Positions 18,410 to 28,660 of a stretch of DNA of 64,000 nt are shown here, piece by piece. The notes beneath the pieces are model-generated. The model made no database searches and had not been told where the DNA came from. It worked only from the letters and a program-made list of their open reading frames with translations. A program made the position numbers and the translations under genes. How positions within the stretch are numbered: position 1 is the stretch's first letter; every line of letters begins with the position of its first letter. Source of the DNA: Ensifer adhaerens. Lineage in GTDB: Bacteria > Pseudomonadota > Alphaproteobacteria > Rhizobiales > Rhizobiaceae. The DNA is taken from contig NZ_JABEKT010000002.1 of NCBI RefSeq assembly GCF_013283195.1, positions 124,001-188,000 of the forward strand, read 5' to 3'.

Positions 18410-18856
18410 ATGCCGGTCATCTTTCAGCGCATTACTGAGGGCCAGGCGTCACAGGCAGCGACGATCATCGTGCAGGCTTATGTGGAGCCGCCTTGGAATG
18501 AAGAGTGGTCGCTGGAGGGGGCGACGGCACGCATGGGCGAATTGTCGACCACACAGGGCTGGATAGGGGTCGGCGCCCTTGAGGCCGGACAATTGCTCGG
18601 GTTTGCCATCGGCCTCCCGCACACATCCGCTTCCGGCAGGGGCCTATACATACCCGAGATCGCCGTCCTTCCATCTCATCAAGGCAGGGGCATTGGAAAA
18701 CGGCTGCTTAAACTGCTTGAAGCAGAAGCTCACAACGCCGGTTTTTCAAGTGCTTGGCTCCTGTCGCAAAGCCAGGGAGCCGCTGCGGAATACTACAAGG
18801 CCAGCGACTACAAACAGGTTGCGAAGCTGAGGGTCTACTCGAAGTCCTTTGGATAG
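18410..18856 (+). CDS. GNAT-family N-acetyltransferase
   Basis: 148 residues from MPVIFQRITEGQAS; GGAG lies five bases before this ATG. The acetyl-CoA loop is visible as IPEIAVLPSHQGRGIGKRLL (the R/Q-x-x-G-x-G/A motif QGRGIG), followed by the helix LLKLLEAEAHNAGF and a strand with a Tyr pair (AAEYYKASDYKQV). Substrate unknown. The 240 nt upstream of it, around 18240-18400, are clearly richer in A and T than the surroundings and may hold its promoter or mark an insertion boundary. Confidence 0.88.
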   Translation: MPVIFQRITEGQASQAATIIVQAYVEPPWNEEWSLEGATARMGELSTTQGWIGVGALEAGQLLGFAIGLPHTSASGRGLYIPEIAVLPSHQGRGIGKRLLKLLEAEAHNAGFSSAWLLSQSQGAAAEYYKASDYKQVAKLRVYSKSFG

Positions 18857-19113
18857 CGCGAAAGGCTTGCGCGGGCCGCGCCAGCACCGATGGCCGCCTG
18901 ACAACGACGGGTCGCGCAACAATGGTCCTGCGCCATGCGTTACGCGCAGCGCAGGAACACCTCAAACCCGGTCGAAAGGTTCCCCGCCACCCCGATCCCA
19001 TTCGAGGATCAGGCAACAGCCCCTGAGAGGCGACGACGCCACAAAACCGAGGAAGCCGTCGCCACCGTTCGCATTGCGTCGGCAGCGAGCGAGCCCTGCT
19101 TCTACACCAGCGC
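18857..19113. other. Gene-free stretch between the GNAT gene and the small minus-strand gene
   Basis: I see no convincing gene, RNA, repeat or terminator here. Short open frames exist on both strands but their translations are Arg/Pro-rich shadows. Confidence 0.5.
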
Positions 19114-19332
19114 TTACCCCTCGTAGTGGCCAGACGACGCCGCGGCAGCCGATTTGACCACCAGCGCCACATCCGCACCCTTGATCACGCTCACCCCCGT
19201 TGCACGCAGATCTGCGACGGTCTTCAGTCCGCCTGACTTCGGCGTTTCGAGAGGCTCGACACTGCGAGCGTCCAGATCGACCACCCAAAGCCCCTTTTCA
19301 CCCTCGATACCGATCACAACAACTTTAGTCAT
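19114..19332 (-). CDS. Small conserved-looking hypothetical protein
   Basis: 72 residues beginning MTKVVVIGIEGEKGLWVVDL and ending AAAASSGHYEG. AGAGGGGAAG stands just before the ATG, a good ribosome-binding site. It begins with a beta-rich stretch and has a short Ala/Ser tail. It lies 31 nt downstream of the SARP/TPR-type regulator gene on the same strand, so the two are probably cotranscribed. I do not recognise it. Confidence 0.6.
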   Translation of the reverse strand: MTKVVVIGIEGEKGLWVVDLDARSVEPLETPKSGGLKTVADLRATGVSVIKGADVALVVKSAAAASSGHYEG

Positions 19333-19363
19333 TCACTTCCCCTCTCACGATGGATTGCTCCGG

Positions 19364-21313
19364 TTAAAATCCCGCCCTCTTCAAGCCGTCTCGATAGAGG
19401 TCCCTGTGCCATTGTTCCTTGCTCGGAACAGCCGCGAGCCACGTTTCCAGATCGAAGTTGGGGTTGGCTTCGCGCACGCGGCGAACAAAGACACGCGCCT
19501 TGTCCTTCTGGTCCAACATCGCCCAGTTCGCAGCCGAGAGCCTGTCGGCCAGGCTCGGATCGGCCATACGGCCGATATAGTCCAGCGAGGTCTCGAATTG
19601 GCTCAGCGCGTAGTTTGCGCCCGCGGCGGTCCAGAGATAGGAGTCCGGGCTCAAGGGATTGAGCTCGATCGCCCGTTCGATCTTCTGCAACGCCTTGCCG
19701 GGAAGAGAACAATGGACCAGCGTATCCGCATGATCGGCAATGATATCGGCGTAGTGCGGCCCCAGCGTCTCGGCCAGTTCCATCGCCTCGGCGCTTTCAT
19801 CGAATGCGCCCTGCAAAAGCTTGGCGACGCCAAGCTCTCGGTAGCCATCGGCCATGTTCCGGCGCGCATCGATTGCGCGCACCGCAAACCCCTCGGCGGA
19901 TTTCAGCAGCTCGATATCGCCCCGTGCGGTCAGCAACCATTCCTTGGAATAGGTTCTGGCGATCGAACTCAGCGCCGGAGCAAAATCGGTGCTCGCGTGC
20001 AGGGCCGTCTTCATTTCCTTGCGCGCACGCCGAAGGTCGGGCAGCGTGAGCCGGTTCAAATGCCGTCTTCCCACGAGATAACTGTGGTAGGCCGCCGGGT
20101 TCAGTTCCCTGTAAAGCCGCGTCGCCTCGTGCCGTTCGATCTCGCTTGAAACCGAAAGCGCGATGTTTCGTGCGATCACGCGGCGGGCAGCGACGAGGTC
20201 GGGTTGGCTCAGGCTGAACCGTTCCGCCCACACGACCTCGTTGTCGGGGAAAAAGACAAGCTGAACGAACAACGTTCCTTCGCTTGTCTGATTGCTGATC
20301 CGGCTGTCGAGGATGTAATTGAGAGCGTGGCGTTGAAAGAAATCCGCCTGGTCTTCGAGCTGATGGCCGATCTGGACGGCGGAATGGTGGGCGATGACCT
20401 GTAGACTGTTGAACGCGCAAAACCCGATCGTGATGTCCTCGATCAAGGCGTTCGCGATGAAGCGGCTGTCCGGGCGCCCGATATGATCGCTTGGAGGCAA
20501 CAGCACCAAACGAGGTACCGCATGCCGGCGCATGTCGTCAGGTTCAACATGAGGGCGTTGCTCTGATATGCTGACGAGCGAGGGATGGGCCTGTGCGCTC
20601 GCAGCTGTTTGTCTGGCATCCCGGTTCGCCGTGGCGTTGACCAGATCAGCACCGCGCGCCAGCGCGTTGCTCCGCTTCTCGAGAATTTTGCGGAGCTGGT
20701 CGACCTCTTCTTCGGCGTTGAAGACTTCGACAAGCAGCTGCAGAGTGTCCGGATCGGCGCGCTCCGCTCCGATGAGCAGTATCCCCGCATCCTTGAGAAT
20801 TTCGGCGTCTTCGTCCGAGCGCGCCACACGCGACACCCTCTTCAGCAGCGCTTTGAGAAGGGTATTCTGACGGTCTTTCTGCTCGGCAAACCATCCGTAG
20901 AAGTCACGGCTCTGGCAGCCGACAGGCCCCAGGAACGAACGATGCATCAGCGTCGCGAGATTGCGCAACTGACGCAAGGGGTCCGCCTCATCCTCATCGG
21001 CAACCCAGACCATGTCCGACGACACCGCCAGCCGTTCGACGTGGATCATATTGCTGGAAAAGGAGAGGAGCTGTGCACCGAGTTCGTCTTGGCGGAGCTT
21101 TATCCTGGATATCATCTTGCGCATGTTGACGAGGGACACGGCGTTGTCCTCGTCTCCCCACAGGAATGCGGCCATGGCGGCGCGATGCTCGGCCCCTTCC
21201 CTGATCGTCAGCAGATAGGCCAGAAGCAACAAACCTTTTTCGGGGTAGGCAACTTGCCGCCCCTCTGAGTCGACGAGCTTCAAGCCACCAAAGGTTTGCA
21301 GAAAGAAGGTCAT
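19364..21313 (-). CDS. SARP/BTAD-like transcriptional activator with TolB-N-like and TPR domains
   Basis: 649 residues. The N terminus (MTFFLQTFGGLKLVDSEGRQ, then AYPEKGLLLLAYLL and RAAMAAFLWGDEDNAVSLVN) is the winged-helix plus bacterial transcriptional activator domain of SARP-type regulators. A middle segment (~265-400) with DSRFIANALIEDITIGFCAF resembles the TolB-N-type module seen in adenylate-cyclase-like regulators. Residues ~410-620 form TPR-like helices (AELAETLGPHYADII, IERAIELNPLSPDSYLW). No transmembrane segment is seen, so it is cytoplasmic. Rhizobial members control surface or metabolic genes; the target here is unknown. The 72-residue gene follows it. Confidence 0.85.
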   Translation of the reverse strand: MTFFLQTFGGLKLVDSEGRQVAYPEKGLLLLAYLLTIREGAEHRAAMAAFLWGDEDNAVSLVNMRKMISRIKLRQDELGAQLLSFSSNMIHVERLAVSSDMVWVADEDEADPLRQLRNLATLMHRSFLGPVGCQSRDFYGWFAEQKDRQNTLLKALLKRVSRVARSDEDAEILKDAGILLIGAERADPDTLQLLVEVFNAEEEVDQLRKILEKRSNALARGADLVNATANRDARQTAASAQAHPSLVSISEQRPHVEPDDMRRHAVPRLVLLPPSDHIGRPDSRFIANALIEDITIGFCAFNSLQVIAHHSAVQIGHQLEDQADFFQRHALNYILDSRISNQTSEGTLFVQLVFFPDNEVVWAERFSLSQPDLVAARRVIARNIALSVSSEIERHEATRLYRELNPAAYHSYLVGRRHLNRLTLPDLRRARKEMKTALHASTDFAPALSSIARTYSKEWLLTARGDIELLKSAEGFAVRAIDARRNMADGYRELGVAKLLQGAFDESAEAMELAETLGPHYADIIADHADTLVHCSLPGKALQKIERAIELNPLSPDSYLWTAAGANYALSQFETSLDYIGRMADPSLADRLSAANWAMLDQKDKARVFVRRVREANPNFDLETWLAAVPSKEQWHRDLYRDGLKRAGF

Positions 21314-21859
21314 TTGTACCTTAGGGCCGTTCCGCCAATATTGATCAGCACCCCTGCGCCAAAAGAAGACCCAACGGCAGTGTGTAAGCCTCTCGGCCTG
21401 TAATCTAGGGAGCGTGTGGACAAACGATTGCGAGACGGAGTTTGTCGTAATAGCGCGCAGAATTCAACCGGGAACTCACGCGAGGCAAAGCAGAGGTTGT
21501 CATAGCGCCCCAACACCGCTCGATCGTCTGACGACAGCTATTCTATGCTTCATTTCAGGTTCTGACCAAACTTGCAGCGCGATGACCGAAAACGACCTTC
21601 TGCCGCGGGCCGAATGACCGCAGCGCCCCTATACTTCGCCTTTGTTTTCGCGGGTCGCGGGCAGCCGCCAATCGTCTCGCCCTTCTTTCGACCGCGACCA
21701 AAAGCGCCGCGATCACTGCGAGGAAACACCAAGCCAGCACTGATCCCCGGAGTGCGGTTGGCGTTGATCTGCACCTGCATATCGTCCATGCGGCCGGGGT
21801 GCGCTTCGTTGGGACAGTGACTGTCGTGTGAGCCGGATCGGCTGCCCGGCTCGCCGCGG
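21314..21859. other. 545-nt interval with no firm gene
   Basis: It must contain the promoter of the SARP-like gene at its left end. The only coding candidate is a 61-codon minus-strand frame at 21555-21740, listed separately. I see no terminator with a T-run, no repeat and no RNA gene. Confidence 0.5.
21555..21740 (-). CDS. Candidate single-pass small membrane protein
   Basis: 61 residues starting with GTG: MLAWCFLAVIAALLVAVERR, then a basic tail. One hydrophobic helix followed by Arg-rich sequence gives a plausible inner-membrane small protein with the tail inside. GGGG lies four bases before the GTG. The tail is Arg-rich like a shadow frame, so this is weak. Confidence 0.25.
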   Translation of the reverse strand: MLAWCFLAVIAALLVAVERRARRLAAARDPRKQRRSIGALRSFGPRQKVVFGHRAASLVRT

Positions 21860-22195
21860 TTATGCGGTGGAGGACCCGGCCGGATTGCCGGCTGGCGGCA
21901 ACGCGGTTTCCGGCTCTTCTGACGCATGACCTTTCTCCAGCTCGACAACCTCCAGGCGACCCCAGGCTGCGGCCCGATCCATCAGCAAACGCATCTCGGC
22001 GTTGAGGGCATGCGATCGCCGGATCTGATCGGCGTGGGCGACATTGGTCCGCGGATCGTAGAAACCGCCGATGTCTTCACCTGTGACACGCCTGGCCTGT
22101 TCGAGTGCCGCCCGCAGCGCGGACAGCTCGGCCTTTGCCACGAAATATCGTCTCATCGCGTCGATGAGTTCGCGGTCGCGCGCCTTCGTCTTCAT
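21860..22195 (-). CDS. Hypothetical protein with predicted coiled coil
   Basis: 111 residues from MKTKARDRELIDAMRRYFV; GGGAGGCATCC precedes the ATG, a strong ribosome-binding site. The body is helical and charged (AKAELSALRAALEQARRVTG, LNAEMRLLMDRAAAWGRLEV), which suggests a coiled coil. The C-terminal 20 residues are Pro/Ala-rich. It is divergent from the hypothetical gene at 22420. I do not recognise the family. Confidence 0.65.
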   Translation of the reverse strand: MKTKARDRELIDAMRRYFVAKAELSALRAALEQARRVTGEDIGGFYDPRTNVAHADQIRRSHALNAEMRLLMDRAAAWGRLEVVELEKGHASEEPETALPPAGNPAGSSTA

Positions 22196-22419
22196 GGATG
22201 CCTCCCTTGCAACAGGCAGTCGGCGTGATCCCACAAGATGGCGAAATCTGGGTCCTCCCCAAAGGTCAGGCATGTTGCCTGTGGACGCAACGTCGCCGCA
22301 TCGTCTCGAAGGCGGATCAGGGGGCGTCATCGTGATTGGACTTCACGCCCGACAAGAGTCACGCTCACTCCAGGGAAAAGGGTTGGCGCAGCGCATCTAT
22401 CGTCCAAATGGAGGCGACA

Positions 22420-22857
22420 ATGAAGCACCATACACGCGAGCAATTGCAGGTCTTCGCGCAGATCGAACCGGACGTCCGTCCGCTGAACATGTCCCACAGC
22501 GAGCGCCTGGAACGCTGGGCGGAGCTTCTCGAGCAGAGCCCGACCCGCCATCTAGCGACGCTCTATGAAACCGAGCACCAGTCGGCCGCCGTGCGCGATA
22601 CCTTGCGCAGCGACGGTTCGCCAATTTCCGTGGCGTTCAACGACCCGATGCTGCGGGCCGCCGGCCTGGAAGACGATACCTACGGCGAGGCGCTCCGGTT
22701 CTTCGGGCTACGCGACTGGCAGCTTCACGGCGTGATCTGCTACTGCCACTTCGGTGCAACGGTGCATGCCGCGACGGCAGCCGGGCTCGTCCGGTCGATT
22801 CTGAACGGCGAACGCAGCGGCCTGCTGGCCCGCATGCGCGCCTTGTTCTTCGGCTGA
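22420..22857 (+). CDS. Hypothetical protein
   Basis: 145 residues from MKHHTREQLQVFAQIEPDVR; GGAGG lies six bases upstream of the ATG. It has one conserved-looking core (MSHSERLERWAELLEQSPTR, LRFFGLRDWQLHGVICYCHF) with a Cys-Tyr-Cys-His cluster. The N terminus reads like a stand-alone cytoplasmic protein. I do not recognise the family. Confidence 0.65.
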   Translation: MKHHTREQLQVFAQIEPDVRPLNMSHSERLERWAELLEQSPTRHLATLYETEHQSAAVRDTLRSDGSPISVAFNDPMLRAAGLEDDTYGEALRFFGLRDWQLHGVICYCHFGATVHAATAAGLVRSILNGERSGLLARMRALFFG

Positions 22858-22994
22858 CACTGGCCCCGGAATGCGTGACGCTGTGCATGTCGACATGGGC
22901 TGGTGGCAGCCTGCCGGGGCCGCCGGGCGCAAAGTGCGGCCTTGCCACCCGGCTTCCTTCACGTCTTCGTCACGCGGTTTCGGTGTCGCGAGGC

Positions 22995-24209
22995 TTAACG
23001 GCCGGCATCCGTGATGGCAGCGACCGTCGCAGCGGAGAGCCCGACCTCCGCCAGCACCTCGGCCGTGTGCTCCCCGAGACCCGGCGCCGGCAGCCGGAAG
23101 CGCCCCGGCGTTTCGGACAGTCGCGGCACGATGTTGTGCATGGGCAGCGGCCCGTGCTCCGCATCGTCGAGCGATACGATCACCTCGCGCTCGGAAAAAT
23201 GCGCGTCCTCGGTCGCGTCGGCAATGTTGTAGATCGGTCCGACCGTTGCGCCGCTGTCTCGCATAACGGCGAGCGCCTCGTCGTGGGAACGAACAGCAAA
23301 CCAGGCACCGATCGCCTCATCGACCAGATCGCGATGCTTGAGGCGCTCGCTGTTGGAACGAAACCGCGGATCCTCGTTCATGTCGGCGCGGCCGATGATC
23401 TCGAAGATCCGTCGGGCGACGGCGGGCGTCGAGCCCGAGAGCGCGACGTACTTGCCGTCGGCGCATTGATAGACGTTGCGCGGGCAGGCGGTGTTCGAGG
23501 CGCTGCCGATGCGCTCCTTGACGGTGCCGTTGAGCGCATAGATCGCGGCCTCTGGGCCGAGAACCGAGAAGATCGGCTCCAGCAGCGACAGGTCGATGAC
23601 CTGTCCGCGTGCCCTGCCCTTTTCGCGCGCAAACAGCGCGGTCATCGTCGCCGACATGCCGTATACGCCGGCGATCATGTCGGCGAGCGCCAAGGGCGGC
23701 AGCACCGGCTCCCGGTCGGGAAAGCCGGTGCGGTAGGCGTAGCCGCTCATGCCTTCGACGATAGTGCCGAAGCCGGGAAATGCCGCATAGGGACCGGTCT
23801 GGCCGAAGCCGGACACGCGCACGACGACGAGATCGGGATTGCGTGCGAGAAGCACGTCCGGGCCGAAGCCCATCTGTTCCAGTGTTCCCGGGCGGAAATT
23901 CTCGATGAAAACGTCGGCGCTCGCGACCAGTGCCCAGAGTGCCTCGCGATCGGCCGTTTCCCTGAGGTTGAGGATCACCGAGCGCTTGTTGCGCCCATAG
24001 GTCTTCCAGAACAACGACAGGCCTTCGTCCTTCCACTCGCGCAGCGGGTCGCCCGCCGGCGGCTCGATCTTGATCACGTCGGCGCCGAAATCGGCAAGCT
24101 GCAGCGACAGCATGTTGCCGGCGACCAGACGCGAAAGGTCAAGCACCTTGATCCCCTGAAGCGGCCCTTCGGCATCAGGATCCCAGTGCTTTCTGACGAA
24201 ATCGTTCAT
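22995..24209 (-). CDS. Class III (CaiB/BaiF/Frc-type) CoA-transferase
   Basis: 404 residues. [46 protein letters not shown] and [12 protein letters not shown] are the hallmark blocks of family III CoA-transferases. The catalytic Asp is probably Asp177 in [12 protein letters not shown]. The enzyme moves CoA between two carboxylic acids through an aspartyl-CoA intermediate. It is the last gene of the LacI-led operon; its start overlaps the ATPase stop by four bases (ATGA), so translation is coupled. Its presence implies that the imported compound yields an organic acid that needs CoA activation. Donor and acceptor are unknown. Confidence 0.93.
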   Translation of the reverse strand: MNDFVRKHWDPDAEGPLQGIKVLDLSRLVAGNMLSLQLADFGADVIKIEPPAGDPLREWKDEGLSLFWKTYGRNKRSVILNLRETADREALWALVASADVFIENFRPGTLEQMGFGPDVLLARNPDLVVVRVSGFGQTGPYAAFPGFGTIVEGMSGYAYRTGFPDREPVLPPLALADMIAGVYGMSATMTALFAREKGRARGQVIDLSLLEPIFSVLGPEAAIYALNGTVKERIGSASNTACPRNVYQCADGKYVALSGSTPAVARRIFEIIGRADMNEDPRFRSNSERLKHRDLVDEAIGAWFAVRSHDEALAVMRDSGATVGPIYNIADATEDAHFSEREVIVSLDDAEHGPLPMHNIVPRLSETPGRFRLPAPGLGEHTAEVLAEVGLSAATVAAITDAGR

Positions 24210-25261
24210 TGGAGGCGCCCGCCCGTCTTGTCGTCGAACAAAAGCACATTGGCCGTGTCGAAGCCGATTGTCACCTTCGCGCCCGACTGCAGAAGCGCGC
24301 TTTCGCCAAGAACCATTGTGATGTCGGTGGTCTCGACCCGAAGCATCACCTCCTGCGCATCCCCGGTCGGCTCGACCAGCACGACCTCGGCCGCGATGCC
24401 ACTGTCGGCAAGGTGGATGTGCTGCGGGCGGATGCCGTAAACGATCTTGCGCCCCGAAACGAGCCCGTGACCTGTGGGCAGCGGCAGCCGGGCGCCATCG
24501 GCAAGCCGCAGCATCTGGCCATCGACCTCGCCGCGCAAGAGGTTGATCTCAGGCGAGCCGATGAAGCTGGCGACGAACAGGTTCTGCGGGTTCTTGTAGA
24601 GCTCCAGCGGCGGCCCCATCTGCTCGATCTTGCCGCCGTTCAGAACCACGATCTTGTCGGCCATGGTCATGGCTTCCGTCTGGTCGTGGGTGACGTAGAT
24701 CGTCGTCTTGCCGAGGCGCTGATGCAGCTTCTTGATCTCGCCGCGCATCTTCACCCGAAGCTTTGCATCGAGGTTGGAAAGCGGCTCGTCGAAGAGGAAG
24801 GCGCGCGGGTCGCGCACGATGGCGCGCCCCATGGCCACACGCTGGCGCTGGCCGCCCGACAGTTCGCGCGGCAGCCGTTCGAGCAGGTGCCCGAGCCCGA
24901 GGATGTCGGCGGCCTCGTCGACGCGACGCTTGATCTCGCTCTTCGACACGCCGGCAAGTTTCAGCGCGAAGCTCATATTGTCGGCGACCTTCATGTGCGG
25001 ATAGAGCGCGTAGCTCTGGAACACCATGGCAAGGTCACGTTCCTTGGCCGGCATGTCGTTGACGATGCGGCCACCGATGGTGATCTCGCCGGCACTGATG
25101 TCCTCGAGCCCGGCGATCATGCGCAGCAAGGTCGACTTGCCGCAACCGGACGGACCGACCAGGACGACGAATTCGCCGCTGCCCATGTCGAGCGAAATAT
25201 CATCGAGCACCGACATGCTGCCGTAGCTCTTTCCCACATTCCTGAGTTCGATCTCGGACAT
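24206..25261 (-). CDS. Sugar-type ABC importer ATPase (MalK/UgpC-like)
   Basis: 351 residues from [24 protein letters not shown] precedes the ATG. Walker [11 protein letters not shown]-loop [11 protein letters not shown], signature [14 protein letters not shown], Walker [13 protein letters not shown] and the switch His in VTHDQTEAM are all intact. The C-terminal OB/TOBE domain ([21 protein letters not shown]) is of the carbohydrate class. It energises the two permeases at 30121 and 31017 of the same operon. Placement after the hydrolase genes rather than next to the permeases is unusual for Lpl-type systems, which often share an ATPase encoded elsewhere. Confidence 0.95.
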   Translation of the reverse strand: MSEIELRNVGKSYGSMSVLDDISLDMGSGEFVVLVGPSGCGKSTLLRMIAGLEDISAGEITIGGRIVNDMPAKERDLAMVFQSYALYPHMKVADNMSFALKLAGVSKSEIKRRVDEAADILGLGHLLERLPRELSGGQRQRVAMGRAIVRDPRAFLFDEPLSNLDAKLRVKMRGEIKKLHQRLGKTTIYVTHDQTEAMTMADKIVVLNGGKIEQMGPPLELYKNPQNLFVASFIGSPEINLLRGEVDGQMLRLADGARLPLPTGHGLVSGRKIVYGIRPQHIHLADSGIAAEVVLVEPTGDAQEVMLRVETTDITMVLGESALLQSGAKVTIGFDTANVLLFDDKTGGRLQ

Positions 25262-25349
25262 GGTCTCTCCTCCCATTTGATGCGCCGGTGCGGCTCTTGG
25301 CGCCGCCCGCCGGCCCGTTTCACAGGCCGGCGGGCGGGAACTAGACCGC

Positions 25350-27458
25350 TCAGGCAGTCTCGACGATCTCGATGGTTCCGACGCTCATGCGACCGAGCGC
25401 ACCCAGGCGAAGACCGGCCATGCCATAGACGAACTGGTCATCGCTCGCCTCGATCAGCGGCTTGCCGTCGATGGCGAAGGACAATGCATCACCCTTGAGG
25501 GTGAACGCGAAGCCGTAGCTCTTGCCAAGTTCGCGCTTGAACGGTGCGCGCGCCAGAACGGTGGTGCCGAAATCCTCCTTGAGGATGACCACCTCATCGC
25601 CGTCGAAGCCTGCGGCATAGAACCGGCTCGTGCCGTGAACACGCGCCGTCACCAGCTGCGACGGCCCGGCGAGCGGCTTGACATCCGCCAGCACCTCGAC
25701 GTCGCGGGCGTAGTAATGGCCCGTCCACAGATCGGCATCATTGGCCGTATGAGCGTGGATGCGGCCATCCTGCAGGGTCCAGTGACCACGGTTCCAGGTG
25801 AAGCGCGAAATCGAACCCCATTCCTGCACTTCGCCCCTGGGATCGATGACGGTGTGGCCAGCGCCCTCGACCTTGAAATCGGCGAGGAACAGGCGGCCGA
25901 GGAATTTCAGCCGGCCGAAATACTCGACCTGGATGCCGATCTCGTCGATCGCCTCGGCGCCTTCCGGCACGGTGAAGGAATAGTCCTGCCAACCCTCATG
26001 ATTGGGCACGTGCCACGCGCCGGTCTCCTCGATCGCGCCGGACATGGCGCGGCGGATATAGGGCGCGACGCGCAGGTTGCCGTCACCGTTCCACGGATCG
26101 AGCCATAGCTTGAACGACACCGTCTGGCCGGCATCGACCAGTGGCGAGAACATCGGGCGGTAGCGCTCGTCGTCGAAATCGGAGCGGCGATAGAAGGGCT
26201 TCCAGAAGATGCGTCCGCCCTGGCCACGCTCGAGCCGGTCGAGTTGGATTTCAAGCGAACCGCGCGAGCCTTCGGCCTGCTTTTCGGTCGAACCCTTGAG
26301 GCTGATCTGGTTGAAGCCTTCGGTGCGGAAACCGTGGGTCGATCCGGGCAGATCGAAGTCGAAGCGGACGCCACGGCGGGTGAAGTCTTCCAACCAGAGA
26401 GCCGGCACGTCGTCACCACGCAGTTGCAGCGCCAGCACCGTCAGTTCCCGGGCAAAGGACGGGATGTCGACGATATTGATCGAGCCGACGACTCCGGAGG
26501 CAACGATGAAGTCGTTGATCGGCTTTCTGTACTTGTCCCAACCCGGCTGAAGCCCCTGGAAGGTGCCGACGATGGCACCGGCATTGCCGGCGTTGCAGTC
26601 GGTGTCCCAGCCGGCCATGGTGGCGATCTCGGCAGTGCGCGGCAGGTCGCCTTCGCCATAGAGGATCGCCATGACGGTCACGCCGGCATTGGGGATGATG
26701 TGGCAGACTCCGGGATAACGGTCATAGCCCCAATCGGCAGTCAGCATGTCGCGGCAGGCGCGCCAGTTGCCGGGATTGGCCTTGTGGAAGTCGATCACCG
26801 CCTGCGCCACGCGGGCATAGGTGGATTTCGCGTCGATGGTCGCCATGGCGGCGGCGATCACCTCGGCGATCGAGGTCGCCTCGAAAGCCCCAGCGATGGC
26901 GGCGGCGCAGAAGCGCGCGCCGTTCAGGCCGTCGCCGTCATGAGCAACGCTTGCAGCGCGAGCCGAAGCGTCGGCTGCCTTCTGCGGCTCACCCGGATGC
27001 ACCCAGCCCCAGCTGTCGATGAAGATCTGCCCGCCGATCTGCTCGGCAACAGTCGCGCCGTTCTGAGCGATCGATCCGGATTGCGGCGCAGGAATGCCGG
27101 CACGCAGGTTGCGATAGGCGGTGTGTTCGGTCGATACGCCGAAGCCGCCCCACCAGTACATGCCGTGCTCTTCGGCAGCATAGTTCACCCAGGTCTTGCC
27201 GACATCGGCAGCACTCGCCTTCAGACCGTAGTCGCGCAGAGCGCGAATGAAGTAGACCGGGCCGTTGGTGTCGTCGTCAGCGGCGAAATTCTTGAAGTCC
27301 CGCAGATACTGGGTGACTTCGCCATAGGTCTTCTGGACGCGCTCATAGCTCCAGATCGTCGGTTCGACCGGGGCGCCCAGGCGAACGCCAATGGCCTTGC
27401 CGATGAAACCGGCATAGATCTTCTCGTAAATCGTCTCTTTGCTGAGCTTGGGCATCAT
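25350..27458 (-). CDS. ADP-ribosylglycohydrolase-fold protein with C-terminal carbohydrate-binding-like domains
   Basis: 702 residues, no signal peptide, so cytoplasmic. Residues ~1-360 are a DraG/ARH-type all-helical fold: [17 protein letters not shown], the first metal site in [11 protein letters not shown] and the second in [18 protein letters not shown]. Canonical members have T/S where this one has Cys after DTD. Residues ~380-530 look like a galactose-binding-type beta sandwich ([33 protein letters not shown]). Residues ~545-700 look like a ConA/LamG- or DUF1080-like sandwich ([31 protein letters not shown]). The extra domains suggest the substrate is a larger glycoside. It may hydrolyse a ribosyl or related glycosidic bond; macromolecular ADP-ribose removal cannot be excluded. 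Confidence 0.88.
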   Translation of the reverse strand: MMPKLSKETIYEKIYAGFIGKAIGVRLGAPVEPTIWSYERVQKTYGEVTQYLRDFKNFAADDDTNGPVYFIRALRDYGLKASAADVGKTWVNYAAEEHGMYWWGGFGVSTEHTAYRNLRAGIPAPQSGSIAQNGATVAEQIGGQIFIDSWGWVHPGEPQKAADASARAASVAHDGDGLNGARFCAAAIAGAFEATSIAEVIAAAMATIDAKSTYARVAQAVIDFHKANPGNWRACRDMLTADWGYDRYPGVCHIIPNAGVTVMAILYGEGDLPRTAEIATMAGWDTDCNAGNAGAIVGTFQGLQPGWDKYRKPINDFIVASGVVGSINIVDIPSFARELTVLALQLRGDDVPALWLEDFTRRGVRFDFDLPGSTHGFRTEGFNQISLKGSTEKQAEGSRGSLEIQLDRLERGQGGRIFWKPFYRRSDFDDERYRPMFSPLVDAGQTVSFKLWLDPWNGDGNLRVAPYIRRAMSGAIEETGAWHVPNHEGWQDYSFTVPEGAEAIDEIGIQVEYFGRLKFLGRLFLADFKVEGAGHTVIDPRGEVQEWGSISRFTWNRGHWTLQDGRIHAHTANDADLWTGHYYARDVEVLADVKPLAGPSQLVTARVHGTSRFYAAGFDGDEVVILKEDFGTTVLARAPFKRELGKSYGFAFTLKGDALSFAIDGKPLIEASDDQFVYGMAGLRLGALGRMSVGTIEIVETA

Positions 27459-27475
27459 GCGTCTTTCGTTATCGA

Positions 27476-28660
27476 TCAGAATGTGAGGGCGGCGCGGAAG
27501 CTGGCCCGCCGGTCGGCGGCCGCCTGGTCGGCGGCAAGCATGGTCGTTGCCACTTCGGTGAAGCGATCGGCCGAAGCGCTGAGGTCGAGCCGGTTCGCCC
27601 GGTCGAGGAGGGCATGGTCGGCGTCGTCGATGACACCTTCGCCATGCATCGCGCCGAGGATCGCACCGGCCATGACGCCGATGGAGTCAGTATCGCGACC
27701 GGAATTGATGCCGTCCTCGATCGAGCGGCGGAAGTCGCCGTCGTTGAACAGGCAGAAACCGAGCGCCAGCGGCAGCTCTTCGATCGAGCCGAGGCGGCTC
27801 GGCTGATAGGCAGCCGTCAGACGACCTGCCTTGGCGGGTGTGTGGTTGACGTCGTCGCCCATGGGAGAATAGGGCGCGATCGCCGCATGGAAGGCGGCAA
27901 CGACCGTCTGATGATCAGCACCTTGCACCTTGAGCTTGCGGGCAACGTCTGCGATGTCGGCAATGGCGTTGCGCGTCCCGTCCTTGGCCAATGCCAGAAC
28001 GGCTTCGATCACGCCTTCGATATCAGTTCCCGGAACGAACGCCGCGGCAACCGCAGCGGCAAACACGCCCGCCGCCTCAAGCCCGAAACTCTCCTGGTGG
28101 CCGGAGGCAAACGCGATCGCCTCGTCATAGGCGGCCCTCGGATCGCAGGCGTTGACGACGCCGATTGGCGCGACATACATCGCGGCACCACAATTGACCA
28201 TGTTGCCGATGCCGCCCTGGCGCGGATCGCACGATGTCAGCTGGTGGCGCTGGAAGATCCATTTCTCCGGATAGAAAAGGCGCTCGATCAGCATCGCTTC
28301 GCGCTGCAGTTCCGGCACGTAGCGCGGCACCCAGGCGATCTGCCTGACCATACCGTCGGCCATGTCCCAGGCATCGAGATGCCGGCCGACGTCACCATAG
28401 ATATCCATGAGGCAGAGCGTCATCAGCGTGTCGTCGGTGACGATGCCGTTGCCGCGCACCCGGCCGTTGCGGGCGGTAGCGTCAAGCGACATCTTGTGCC
28501 ACTCGGTGTCCAGCGAGCTGACCCGGCCATATCGCTTAGCGATTTCGGCGGCCGGCAGTTTTTCGACCGGCGCCCCCATGGCGTCGCCAAGCGCGACGCC
28601 ATGGATGAGCGCGCGGACTCTCCCTTTGAGAGAGAGCCCTTGAACGCTACTTTTGTGCAT
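27476..28660 (-). CDS. ADP-ribosylglycohydrolase-family protein (canonical metal motifs)
   Basis: 394 residues from MHKSSVQGLSLKGRVRALI. The family motifs are complete: GVALGDAMGAPVEK, the first Mg site VTDDTLMTLCLMDIY and the second site GRDTDSIGVMAGAILGA. It is cytoplasmic. The start at 28660 overlaps the 3' end of the binding-protein gene by 14 nt and uses AAGGA inside that gene; ATG at 28678 is the alternative. Family members cleave the N- or O-glycosidic bond of ADP-ribose adducts, and some act on small ribosides. Here it sits between an importer gene and a second, divergent paralogue, which argues for small-molecule catabolism rather than protein repair. Confidence 0.92.
   Translation of the reverse strand: MHKSSVQGLSLKGRVRALIHGVALGDAMGAPVEKLPAAEIAKRYGRVSSLDTEWHKMSLDATARNGRVRGNGIVTDDTLMTLCLMDIYGDVGRHLDAWDMADGMVRQIAWVPRYVPELQREAMLIERLFYPEKWIFQRHQLTSCDPRQGGIGNMVNCGAAMYVAPIGVVNACDPRAAYDEAIAFASGHQESFGLEAAGVFAAAVAAAFVPGTDIEGVIEAVLALAKDGTRNAIADIADVARKLKVQGADHQTVVAAFHAAIAPYSPMGDDVNHTPAKAGRLTAAYQPSRLGSIEELPLALGFCLFNDGDFRRSIEDGINSGRDTDSIGVMAGAILGAMHGEGVIDDADHALLDRANRLDLSASADRFTEVATTMLAADQAAADRRASFRAALTF

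Noticed and set aside
18172-18438. 88-codon plus-strand frame after the TetR gene
   Set aside because: It overlaps the GNAT start, has no ribosome-binding site and no recognisable pattern.
21550-21948. 132-codon minus-strand frame
   Set aside because: It overlaps the better supported gene at 21860-22195 and its translation is Arg/Pro/Gly-rich without structure.
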